NCBI GenBank assembly: GCA_009841265.1
Contig: VXMB01000007.1
Span: forward strand, 660,173-724,172
Origin: Gemmatimonadota bacterium
GTDB taxonomy: Bacteria; JAAXHH01
Reading direction: 5' to 3'
Length of the DNA stretch: 64,000 nucleotides
In this document: piece after piece, positions 52,247 to 60,139 of the stretch
Position numbering within the stretch: the first letter of the stretch is position 1
Layout of the letters: each line of letters begins with the position of its first letter
Notes under the pieces: generated by a model
Databases searched by the model: none
Told to the model about the DNA's origin: nothing
Seen by the model: only the letters and a program-made list of their open reading frames with translations
Made by a program: the position numbers and the translations under genes

Positions 52247-53109
52247 GCTTCCAGATGACGGCGTGGCCTGAGGTGCGTCATGATTACGCCGTCTGGTCCG
52301 AAAGACAGTGAGAACAGATAGAACGCGCCCGCCGTAAGGATGATGGCGGGGCCGGAAGGCAGACTGGCGTGATAGGACAACAACAGGCCGACATACCCGC
52401 CCAGAAAGGCCGCAAGCACACCGATGACCACAAGGGGCGTGAGATCACGCGTCCAGAACCGGGCGGCGGCGGCGGGTAGGATCATGATCCCAACCGCCAT
52501 CAGGGTCCCCAGCGCATGAAATCCGCCCACCAGATTGAGGACCGCCAGCACGAGAAAGCTGTAGTGGCCCACAGGGCTCAGGGGACTCACCGATCGGAGA
52601 AAGCCCGGGTCGAAACACTCCATCACCAATGGCCGGTAGAGGACAGCGAGCCCTAACAGGGTGACCGTGGCGATGCCCGCAACCAGGTAAATGGCCGCAT
52701 CGTTCAAAGCGAGCACCGTACCGAACAGAATGTGCAGCAGGTCGACGTTGCTGCCACGCGTCGAGACGATGACGACCCCTACGGCGAGGGAAATCAGATA
52801 GAAGGCGGCCAGGCTGGAATCCTCACGGGCCACGGTGGTGCGGGCCACCAGTCCGGAGAGCATGGCCACGGTCACCCCCGCGATCACCCCGCCGAGGGTC
52901 ATGGCGCCGAGCGACAGCCCCGCCACGAGGTATCCAAGGGCCGCACCGGGTAGAATGGCATGGGCCATGGCATCCCCGGTCAGACTCATCCGCCGCAGGG
53001 TCAGGAACACCCCGATGGGGGTCGCCCCAAGAGAAAGGGCAAGGCAACCGACCAGGGCCCGGCGCATGAAGCCGAATTCGACGAAGGGGGCGATGACGGC
53101 ATCGTACAT
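52243..53109 (-). CDS. znuB: Zinc ABC transporter permease
   Basis: This 288-residue protein is a metal-ABC permease with about seven to eight membrane spans and the GDAMAHAILPGAALGYLVAG motif that contacts the ATPase. GGAGG is seven bases before the ATG. It overlaps znuA downstream. The ATPase gene znuC ends 49 bp upstream of its start. The set ZnuABC imports zinc across the inner membrane. Confidence 0.94.
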   Translation of the reverse strand: MYDAVIAPFVEFGFMRRALVGCLALSLGATPIGVFLTLRRMSLTGDAMAHAILPGAALGYLVAGLSLGAMTLGGVIAGVTVAMLSGLVARTTVAREDSSLAAFYLISLAVGVVIVSTRGSNVDLLHILFGTVLALNDAAIYLVAGIATVTLLGLAVLYRPLVMECFDPGFLRSVSPLSPVGHYSFLVLAVLNLVGGFHALGTLMAVGIMILPAAAARFWTRDLTPLVVIGVLAAFLGGYVGLLLSYHASLPSGPAIILTAGAFYLFSLSFGPDGVIMTHLRPRRHLEA

Positions 53110-53158
53110 TATACGCCCTCCACCGGAAGGTCCACCGGACGGGAAGGAACCCGGGCGA

Positions 53159-53896
53159 TCATCTTACGCATAGGGCCGCTCCGTCGTCAAAGGCCTCGGT
53201 AAGCCGGCGCGCGTGATCGAGATTCGCCGGTGAAAGGACGTCCTCCGTCGGTCCAGCGGCGATCTGCTCGCGGGCCAGGAGAAGGGTTTCCGGAAACTCC
53301 GACCGGACCTGATCCAGATCGTGCAGGACGGCGACTACAGTCCGCCGCTCCCGGTGCCAGCGACGAATGAGCCCCTTGAGATCCCGCACCGTCGCCGAAT
53401 CGATGGCCGTGAACGGCTCGTCCAGAAGAATCAATCGAGCGTCCTGAAGGAGCAGGCGGGCGAACAGGGCACGTTGCATCTGCCCCCCGGAGAGGGTGCC
53501 GATGGGGCGCCGTTCGAAACCACCCAGCCCCACGATATCCAGGGCCTCGCCAACCATCCGGTCGCCTTCCCTTCCAAATCGACGGGAAGCTCCCCTTTGC
53601 CGCCACAATCCCATGGCCACCACGTCGAAGACCGAAATCGGAAAGCTCCAGTCTATTTCGGTCTGTTGAGGGAGGTACGCGATTTCCGAGGTGTCGATTC
53701 CCGTCAACCTGATTTCGCCGCCAAGTGGCGCGAGTCTGCCGATGGTCCCTTTGAGTAGCGTCGATTTCCCGGCGCCGTTCGGTCCCACCACGGCGACGAG
53801 GGCCCCGGCACGGATGGCGTAATCGAGATGATGGACCGCGGGATGGCGGTCGTATCCGAGGGTCAGATTTTCAAAACGCAAGATCGTGCTGTCCAT
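53159..53896 (-). CDS. znuC: Zinc ABC transporter ATP-binding protein
   Basis: This 245-residue ABC ATPase has Walker A GPNGAGKST, the signature LSGGQMQRALFAR, Walker B LILLDEPFTAID and a switch histidine in VLHDLDQ. It energises ZnuB. No clear ribosome site marks the start; the ATG at 53896 gives the usual short N-terminus (MDSTILRFENL), while upstream codons in the same frame extend into a small overlapping gene and are less likely. It is preceded by a 42-residue membrane peptide gene whose stop is 8 bp away. Confidence 0.92.
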   Translation of the reverse strand: MDSTILRFENLTLGYDRHPAVHHLDYAIRAGALVAVVGPNGAGKSTLLKGTIGRLAPLGGEIRLTGIDTSEIAYLPQQTEIDWSFPISVFDVVAMGLWRQRGASRRFGREGDRMVGEALDIVGLGGFERRPIGTLSGGQMQRALFARLLLQDARLILLDEPFTAIDSATVRDLKGLIRRWHRERRTVVAVLHDLDQVRSEFPETLLLAREQIAAGPTEDVLSPANLDHARRLTEAFDDGAALCVR

Positions 53897-53904
53897 TGGC
53901 GCAA

Positions 53905-54033
53905 TCATATCAGGGCCCAGGCGACTGCCAACCACAACAGTCCGGTGGCGACGCCGGCCAGCGCAAGGCGCGCTCCTATGCCGGCCCGAAGAGGTGAAAA
54001 TCCAGCTTTGTTCAGTTGTTGCAACATGACCAT
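53905..54033 (-). CDS. Small membrane peptide, 42 residues
   Basis: A complete small frame runs from an ATG at 54033 (or 54027) to a TGA at 53905-53907. It has an N-terminal soluble part (MLQQLNKAGFSPLRAG) and then one hydrophobic helix (about 22-41, ending LAVAWALI). AAGG is eight bases upstream. It fills the gap between the NicO-type transporter and znuC in the same orientation, with the stop 8 bp from znuC. I know no named family; it may be an accessory of the metal transporter. The hydrophobic helix and tight spacing argue it is real, but the length makes this tentative. Confidence 0.5.
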   Translation of the reverse strand: MVMLQQLNKAGFSPLRAGIGARLALAGVATGLLWLAVAWALI

Positions 54034-54075
54034 TTGTAGACCTTTTGTGCGGAAGCTAGAGTTGATTTCCGTCCT

Positions 54076-55101
54076 TTACAAACCGACTGCCGTTTTCAGT
54101 GCAAACGACGCGTTCAGCGCCCACAATCCCAGCAGTACCAGAAGCGTGCCGCCAAGCGCACCCAGGCCAGCGCCCGCCAGCGTCCACAGCGGTGATCGGT
54201 GAGCGACCACCGTACTCGCCCATGCCCTCGCCTCCGTAGCAATGATGGCCAGGACGACAATGGTGATCGCGGTACCTATGGACATAGCGATCACGGAGAG
54301 CGCGCCATACCAGATCAGATCCATCGCGGTAGCAAGAATCAGCACAAACACGGCTCCGCTGCAGGGCCGCAGTCCAATGGACAAAACCACGCCAGCCGCC
54401 GCGGGCCGGCTGCCGACCATATCGATCTCGGCCGCACTGGGCATATGCCGACAGCCGCTGCCCGCCCCATGAACAGGGTCGGCAGGAACGTGGCGGACTT
54501 CGCCGGCTACGCGCCGCAAACTGCGAACGCTTTCGGACAAGACGCCAGCCGCGCGTACCAGCAAGTAGAGACCGACGAGGGCAAGCAACGTGAAACTGGC
54601 CCGCGTCGCCCACAGTGATGCCGTTTCTGTATCTATCGGCAGCCGGCCGGCCAATCCGATCGGTACGCAAACCAGCACCAGAGCCGTCACACCCTGAAGC
54701 AGCGCAGCGGCGGCGCCCATGGCAATACCGTGATTCAACCGGCTTCGGTGGGTCAACAGGTAGGTCGTCAACACGATCTTCCCGTGTCCGGGCCCCGCGG
54801 CATGCAAGACACCGTAAATAAAGCTCGTCAGCACCAAAGCCCAGCCAACGCTATCCTTGCCACGCAACGATTCAAACTCCCGCATCAAGCCCATGAGGAA
54901 TTCATTCTGCAATGCCCAGATCCAGAGCGCTACCTGGTCCCAGATCGCAACTCCCTGTCTGTTGTCGGCGTGACCGTCACCCGTGGATTGTTCGGCGGCG
55001 ACATTCTCGACCGGCAGCATTGTTGTCGCGTGGATATCCATCGAGTACGCGACGGCACACAGGCATGCAAGAAGGAACCACATGTTGCAACGGACCCGCA
55101 T
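54076..55101 (-). CDS. NicO-family nickel/cobalt-type transporter
   Basis: This 341-residue membrane protein has an N-terminal signal-like helix (about 5-25) and six or so further spans. NicO motifs HAAGPGHGK (about 100-108) and GLRPCSGA (about 250-257) are present; the loop between spans has HGAGSGCRHM, a possible metal site. Relatives export or import nickel and cobalt; homologues in zinc clusters are under Zur control. It is the first gene of the long zinc operon, and AGGTGA precedes the ATG by seven bases. The Zur-like palindrome lies about 90 bp upstream. Confidence 0.88.
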   Translation of the reverse strand: MRVRCNMWFLLACLCAVAYSMDIHATTMLPVENVAAEQSTGDGHADNRQGVAIWDQVALWIWALQNEFLMGLMREFESLRGKDSVGWALVLTSFIYGVLHAAGPGHGKIVLTTYLLTHRSRLNHGIAMGAAAALLQGVTALVLVCVPIGLAGRLPIDTETASLWATRASFTLLALVGLYLLVRAAGVLSESVRSLRRVAGEVRHVPADPVHGAGSGCRHMPSAAEIDMVGSRPAAAGVVLSIGLRPCSGAVFVLILATAMDLIWYGALSVIAMSIGTAITIVVLAIIATEARAWASTVVAHRSPLWTLAGAGLGALGGTLLVLLGLWALNASFALKTAVGL

Positions 55102-55188
55102 CGAACAGTCACCTTTTCGGCAAACGGCAGGCCGACGTTATCTCCACAGCCAATATCGATTACAAGCGGGTAATCGCCATTCGATAAT

Positions 55189-55206
55189 GTTATGTTATAA
55201 CGTAAC
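55189..55206. promoter_or_regulatory. Zur-like palindrome (operator)
   Basis: GTTATGTTATAACGTAAC is an 18-bp palindrome with one mismatched pair and strongly resembles the GTTATANTATAAC-type core of Zur boxes. It lies directly downstream of the -10 of the operon promoter, where a repressor would occlude polymerase. The operon it heads contains zur and znuABC. Confidence 0.8.
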
Positions 55207-55208
55207 GA

Positions 55209-55236
55209 ATAATAACCAAAAGAAACACGTTGTCAA
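55209..55236 (-). promoter_or_regulatory. Sigma-70-type promoter of the zinc operon
   Basis: On the minus strand TTGACA (plus coordinates 55231-55236) and TATTAT (55209-55214) are 16 bp apart. The Zur-like palindrome begins 3 bp after the -10. The leader to the NicO ATG at 55101 is about 100 nt. No gene is visible between this promoter and the guaA stop at 55429. Confidence 0.75.
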
Positions 55237-55428
55237 GCCCAAGATTGCCTGTTCCGCAAAATGGTAGTTTGTGAATGCTCGACCGTGCCAGGCAGGCGCC
55301 GGCTCAATATAAAAAAGCCCGCTATTATACGGACTTACGTGTGTTCTGAAATTTCCGGGTGCCAGCCGGAGTTGGAGAGGCGCCAAACGGTGCTGGAGGG
55401 TGTCTCAGGACGGGTACCGGACGTGGGC

Positions 55429-56970
55429 TCATTCCCATTCGATGGTGCCGGGAGGCTTGGAACTGAGGTCGTAGACCACGCGGTTTACGCCTCGCACTTC
55501 GTTGATGATGCGGTTCGACACGTGCGCTAGGAAGTCCGTGGGCAGGCGCGCCCAGTCGGCCGTCATGAAGTCCAGCGTGGTCACGGCCCGGAGGGCAATG
55601 ACGCGCTCGTAGGTGCGGGCGTCGCCCATCACGCCGACGGTCTTGACCGGGAGCAGCACGGCCAGCGCCTGGGAGACTTCGTCGTACAGGCCGGCCCGGC
55701 GCAGTTCGTCGATGAAGATCTTGTCCGCGTCCTGCAGCATGGCCACGCGCTCGCGGGTGACTTCTCCCAGCACGCGGATGCCGAGACCAGGGCCAGGGAA
55801 AGGATGGCGGTTGATGATCTCGTCGGGCAGGCCGAGTTCCCGTCCCACGGTGCGCACCTCGTCTTTGAACAGGTTCCGGACCGGTTCGAGCAGTTCCAGT
55901 TCAAGGTCGTCCGGCAATCCGCCCACGTTGTGGTGGGTCTTGATGACGCTGGCCGGGCCCTTCACGGAGGCGCTTTCGATCACGTCGGGGTAAAGGGTGC
56001 CCTGGGCCAGGATGTGGACGCCGCGCAACGAGGTCAGTTCGCTTTCCAGGACGCGAATAAACTCGTCCCCGATGATCTTGCGCTTCTGTTCCGGTTCCTC
56101 CACGCCTTTCAGCCGGTCCAGGAACCGGTCCGAAGCGTCGACGAACCGGAACCGGGCGTTGATGGTTCGGCGGTAGGTCTCCTCGACCTCCCGGGCCTCG
56201 TTCTTCCTGAGCATGCCCGTGTCCACGAAGATGCAGGTCAGGCGGTCCCCTATGGCCCGGCCGATCAGCGCCGCCACGACCGAGGAATCCACGCCGCCGC
56301 TGGCGAAGCAGGCCACGCGGCGCTCGCCCACGGTCTCCCGGATGGAGGCCAGGGCCTCGTCGATGAAGGTCTGCGGCGTCCAGCTTCCTTCGCAGCCGCA
56401 TATGGCGAATACGAAGTTCTCCAGGATCTCGCGACCCTGGACCGTGTGCACCACTTCGGGATGGAATTGCACGCCGTAGATCCGGCGGTCCAGCTGGGCG
56501 ACTGCGGCGATATGTCCGTTGTCGGAGCAGGCGATGACGTCGAAATCCGGCGGCGGCGCCTTGAGCTCGTCGCCGTGACTCATCCAGACCGTCATGCGCT
56601 CCGGCAGATCGCGGAACAGGGGCGTGTCGCCCGTCGTACGGATCCCCGCGTTGCCGTATTCCCGGGTTCCGGCGTGGGCGACCTCGCCTTCGTGGTAATG
56701 ACCCATGAGCTGCAGGCCATAGCAGATCCCGAGGATCGGCTTGCCCGCCTCGAATATGCCCGGATCCGGATGGGGCGCGTCTTCCCCGTACACGCTGGCC
56801 GGACCACCCGAAAGGACGATGCCGGTGACGTTGCGCGCCAAGAGTTCGGACGCCGGCGTATCGTAGGGCAGCACCTCGCAATAGACGTGGCTTTCCCGTA
56901 TGCGCCGCGCGATGAGCTGCGTGTACTGAGCTCCGAAATCGAGGATGGCAATCCAGTTCGAGTCAGCCAT
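55429..56970 (-). CDS. guaA: GMP synthase (glutamine-hydrolysing)
   Basis: GuaA amidates XMP to GMP. The N-terminal glutamine amidotransferase has the nucleophile C83 (GICYGLQLMG) and a histidine/glutamate pair in VQFHPEV. The PP-loop ATPase domain starts with FASGGVDSSV, and the C-terminal dimerisation domain ends PPGTIEWE as in the family. The length, 513 residues, is normal. It is 70 bp after the waaA-lpxK stop on the same strand. Confidence 0.97.
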   Translation of the reverse strand: MADSNWIAILDFGAQYTQLIARRIRESHVYCEVLPYDTPASELLARNVTGIVLSGGPASVYGEDAPHPDPGIFEAGKPILGICYGLQLMGHYHEGEVAHAGTREYGNAGIRTTGDTPLFRDLPERMTVWMSHGDELKAPPPDFDVIACSDNGHIAAVAQLDRRIYGVQFHPEVVHTVQGREILENFVFAICGCEGSWTPQTFIDEALASIRETVGERRVACFASGGVDSSVVAALIGRAIGDRLTCIFVDTGMLRKNEAREVEETYRRTINARFRFVDASDRFLDRLKGVEEPEQKRKIIGDEFIRVLESELTSLRGVHILAQGTLYPDVIESASVKGPASVIKTHHNVGGLPDDLELELLEPVRNLFKDEVRTVGRELGLPDEIINRHPFPGPGLGIRVLGEVTRERVAMLQDADKIFIDELRRAGLYDEVSQALAVLLPVKTVGVMGDARTYERVIALRAVTTLDFMTADWARLPTDFLAHVSNRIINEVRGVNRVVYDLSSKPPGTIEWE

Positions 56971-57040
56971 TTATTGAATTTCAGATGGATGAAAGACGGG
57001 GGCCGTCACATTAACGTACAGGTTAGATAATATAGCCGGT

Positions 57041-59440
57041 TCATCGCATTTCGTCCAGCGTTGAACGTATTTCCTCGAGTGCAGGTTCACCCGAGGTCAG
57101 TCGGAGCGCGATATCCAGGGCGACCAGGTGTTTTCTGACGGCGTGGTCCGGGATCCGGACGGCGTCTTTCTCCGTGGTGACGATGCATTCCGCGCCCGAT
57201 GCTTCGGCCAGGGACCATGCCCGGTCCAGGTCGGACGAGGTGAAGGGGTGGTGATCCCGGTACGCCAGGACCCGGGTCACGCGTCCGCCGGCGTCCGTAA
57301 CCGTCTGCACGAAGGAAGCCGGATTGGCGATCCCGCAGAGGACGAGCACCTCGCGGCCGGCCAGCCATTCTGGCGGGAACTGGGTACTGTCGTCTAGGCC
57401 GTTGTCCAGGCGCCGCAGGCCCGCGGGTTCATAGACGGCTTCGATGATCGCCAGGTGGGGGAACTCGTCCTTGATACGCGCCGTGTCGACCGCCGCCGAA
57501 CGGGTCTGGTCCGTCCGTGTCAGCACCAGAGCACGGGCGCGCCGGAGCGAGGAAACCGGTTCGCGATAGGGGCCGGCGGGGAGCAGGCGCCCGGGGTTGA
57601 GGCGGCTGGTGGCGTCATGCACCACGATGTCTACTGCGCGGGCCGTGCTCCTGTGCTGGAATCCGTCGTCCAGCAGCAGCACGTCCGCCCCGTGCCGGTC
57701 TATGGCCAGCCGACCCGCCGCCGTGCGGCTCGGGCCGACAACCACGGGCACATCCGGAAGGGTCGAGGCCAGGAAGGCCGGTTCGTCGCCCGCCTCCTGC
57801 CAGGGGGTGCCCGGTCTGACCGTCTGGGTCGCGTGGGAATTCCTGCCATATCCGCGACTCAGCACGGCGGGCCGGTAGCCGGCGTCCCGCAGCCTGCGGG
57901 CAAGGTATCTCACCACGGGCGTCTTCCCCGCGCCGCCCGCGGTCAGTGCGCCTACGCTGAACACCGGGACCGGCAGCCGGTCGGAAGTCAGCAGTTTCCT
58001 ATCGTACAACCCGTTGCGTAACCGGACCGCCATGCCCATCAGCAGGGACGCGGGCAGCAGAGCGACGCGCATGAAGCGAATGGCCGGAGCGCGCTCGCCG
58101 GGGTCCATCAACCGGATAATGAACGGCGTGCGTTGCGGATAGTGCCGCGGCTCGGTTTCGCCGGATCTGTTGGGGTCCGGTTCGAGGATCCGCCGGTCGA
58201 CCAGGTCCAGGGTGCGGTCCACGGCCCTGGAGCATTCGAGCACGGCCTGTCGGGCGGCCGCGCCGGTCCGCGCACGCTTCCCCGGGTCATCCAGCAATTC
58301 GAGCCATTGACGGGCGAGTTCGTCGCTGTCGTGAACGACCATTCCGCCCCCGGTCCGCAACAGGGCCGCCGCGCTCGCCCGGACGTTCTCGATGTGGGGG
58401 CCGAACAGAACGGGGACTCCGCATGCAGCCGGTTCCAGCACGTTGTGGCCACCGAGGGGAACCAGCGTGGCGCCGACGAAAGCCATATCCGCGGCAGCGT
58501 ACATGGCCGCCAGTTCGCCCATGGTATCCAGGATGATTACGTCGGCGGGACCACCCAGGTGCGTCCGAAGGGCGAACCGCAGGCCGGCCGCCTCCATCAT
58601 CTGCTCGGCCGGGGGTATGCGCTGGAGGTGCCGGGGCGCCCAGATCATTTTCGCCTCGGGATACCGTTCCCGTACGCGGACGAAGGCCGCCAGCACGGCG
58701 CGTTCTTCTTCCACGGGCCGGGGGCAACCCGCCATGATGACCGGTTCGAACGCGGACAGGCCGAGTTCACGACGGAGCGCTTCCCGCCCGGGTCCCTTCT
58801 GCTCGGCTGCGAGGTCGAACTTTACGTTTCCGGTTACCCGCACCCGGCCCGGGTACGCGCCGAAGGTTATGAACCGTTCCCCGTCGAGCGCATGCTGGAC
58901 GCCCACGGCGGCCAGCCGCCGCAGCATGTGCCTGAACAACGGCTTCACGAAACGGTTTCGCGCGAGACTGCGATCCGACATGCGGCCATTCACCAGGGAC
59001 ACGGGGCAATCGTGGGCGGCGGCCGCCCCGAGCATGCCGGGCCAGAGTTCCCCTTCGAGCAGCACCAGTGCGCGGGGGCGTACCTGTCTGAACACCCGTC
59101 GGACGATGAAGGGCGCGTCGAGGGGCGCCAGTCCGAAGTACCGGGCCCGGGGTACGTGCTGCCTGGCATAGGCCAGGCCGGTTTCCGTCATCGTGGTGAC
59201 CAGCACCTGGATACCGGGATGGCGTTTCGCGAATCCTTCGATCACGGCCGCCAGGCCGGTGGCTTCGCCCACGGACGCGCAGTGGAACCAGACAACCGGG
59301 CGGTTTTCCCTGTCGGGGACGAGCGGCCGCTGGCCGAGCCGCTGGCGCATCCCGTACCGGTCCAGGATGGACAGGCAGGCCAGGACCGGCGAAAGCAGCA
59401 CGGTCAGCGCGGAATACAGTAAGGTGTACACAAAGACCAT
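57041..59440 (-). CDS. waaA-lpxK: Fused Kdo transferase and tetraacyldisaccharide 4'-kinase (WaaA-LpxK)
   Basis: This 799-residue protein joins two consecutive steps in Kdo2-lipid A assembly. Residues about 1-425 form a WaaA (KdtA): a membrane anchor, PVVWFHCASVGEATG, LEGELWPG, and the late glycosyltransferase segment GATLVPLGGHNVLEPAACG. Residues about 450-795 form LpxK: VFSVGALTAGGAGKTPVVRY with the P-loop, VLSRGYGR, and a late TTEKDAVRIP. LpxK phosphorylates the 4' position; WaaA adds Kdo. A second membrane-proximal helix lies at the junction (about 455-475). No frameshift or stop divides the two, so the fusion is genuine. Both active sites look intact. Confidence 0.92.
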   Translation of the reverse strand: MVFVYTLLYSALTVLLSPVLACLSILDRYGMRQRLGQRPLVPDRENRPVVWFHCASVGEATGLAAVIEGFAKRHPGIQVLVTTMTETGLAYARQHVPRARYFGLAPLDAPFIVRRVFRQVRPRALVLLEGELWPGMLGAAAAHDCPVSLVNGRMSDRSLARNRFVKPLFRHMLRRLAAVGVQHALDGERFITFGAYPGRVRVTGNVKFDLAAEQKGPGREALRRELGLSAFEPVIMAGCPRPVEEERAVLAAFVRVRERYPEAKMIWAPRHLQRIPPAEQMMEAAGLRFALRTHLGGPADVIILDTMGELAAMYAAADMAFVGATLVPLGGHNVLEPAACGVPVLFGPHIENVRASAAALLRTGGGMVVHDSDELARQWLELLDDPGKRARTGAAARQAVLECSRAVDRTLDLVDRRILEPDPNRSGETEPRHYPQRTPFIIRLMDPGERAPAIRFMRVALLPASLLMGMAVRLRNGLYDRKLLTSDRLPVPVFSVGALTAGGAGKTPVVRYLARRLRDAGYRPAVLSRGYGRNSHATQTVRPGTPWQEAGDEPAFLASTLPDVPVVVGPSRTAAGRLAIDRHGADVLLLDDGFQHRSTARAVDIVVHDATSRLNPGRLLPAGPYREPVSSLRRARALVLTRTDQTRSAAVDTARIKDEFPHLAIIEAVYEPAGLRRLDNGLDDSTQFPPEWLAGREVLVLCGIANPASFVQTVTDAGGRVTRVLAYRDHHPFTSSDLDRAWSLAEASGAECIVTTEKDAVRIPDHAVRKHLVALDIALRLTSGEPALEEIRSTLDEMR

Positions 59441-59441
59441 G

Positions 59442-59482
59442 TCAGGAATCTGCCGCTTCTTCAGGAATCTGCCGGATATTCA
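59442..59482. repeat. 19-bp-period repeat after the acyltransferase stop
   Basis: On the plus strand TCAGGAATCTGCCG occurs at 59442-59455 and 59461-59474, and a diverged third start of the unit is at 59480, which is the stop codon of the minus-strand acyltransferase gene. Each copy carries a TGA in minus-strand reading. The array fills the 39-bp gap to waaA-lpxK. Confidence 0.8.
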
Positions 59483-60139
59483 GGACGCAACGAGACTTCG
59501 TCCGGCAATTTCGCGTGCATCCAACAGGCGTCGCTGGAGTTCGGCCCTGAACGGTTCAAGGCGCTCGACCGGCGCGTCTCCAGGCACGGTCATCGGTTCT
59601 CCGAAGGCAATCGCCGCCCTGGAAAAGGGGCGCGGTACCATGAAACGGTCCCAGCTCGAAAGCAAGCACGCTTTGTTCGAGGCGACCGCGAAGGGCACGA
59701 TGGGAAGCCCGGACCTCCCGGCGATGATGAGCGTGCCCGGCTTGACCTGGAGCCGGGGGCCGCGAGGACCGTCCACGGTCACCCCCAGGTCGTCGCCGGC
59801 CGCGCCGGCCGCCGCCATGCGGAACAGGGCGCGCGTTCCCCCCCGGGTGGAAGATCCGCGTATGGTCCCGTATCCCATGCACTCGATGGCCCGGGCAATC
59901 CACTCGCCGTCCCGGTGCTGGCTCACCAGTACCTGTATCCCCTGCCGGCGAAAGGCATAGGTGGCCACCAGCAAGCCCTCGTGCCAGAAGGCGTATATTA
60001 CCTGCCGACCGCCTTCCCGCGCTTGCTCGAGGTATTCCGCTCCGATCCTTCGGATGGAGAGCGTCCCTCCGAGCAGACTTATGGCCCCGGCGCTCAGTTT
60101 ACCTATCAAGGAATTTACGGAGCTTTCAAGACCCGTCAT
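59480..60139 (-). CDS. DUF374 lysophospholipid acyltransferase-family protein
   Basis: This 219-residue protein belongs to the PlsC/DUF374 group. The catalytic HX4D-like motif is HRDGEW (about 75-80), followed by GTIRGSSTRGGTRAL and the substrate-binding VDGPRGP. DUF374 proteins sit in lipid A operons and are thought to acylate a lipid A or phospholipid intermediate. It has one N-terminal hydrophobic segment. It overlaps lpxB by four bases (ATGA), and waaA-lpxK follows, so it is part of the lipid A operon. Confidence 0.9.
   Translation of the reverse strand: MTGLESSVNSLIGKLSAGAISLLGGTLSIRRIGAEYLEQAREGGRQVIYAFWHEGLLVATYAFRRQGIQVLVSQHRDGEWIARAIECMGYGTIRGSSTRGGTRALFRMAAAGAAGDDLGVTVDGPRGPRLQVKPGTLIIAGRSGLPIVPFAVASNKACLLSSWDRFMVPRPFSRAAIAFGEPMTVPGDAPVERLEPFRAELQRRLLDAREIAGRSLVAS

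Noticed and set aside
55311..55335. TATAATAGCGGGC-like second promoter for the zinc operon
   Set aside because: A perfect TATAAT exists on the minus strand, but no acceptable -35 is found at the right distance.
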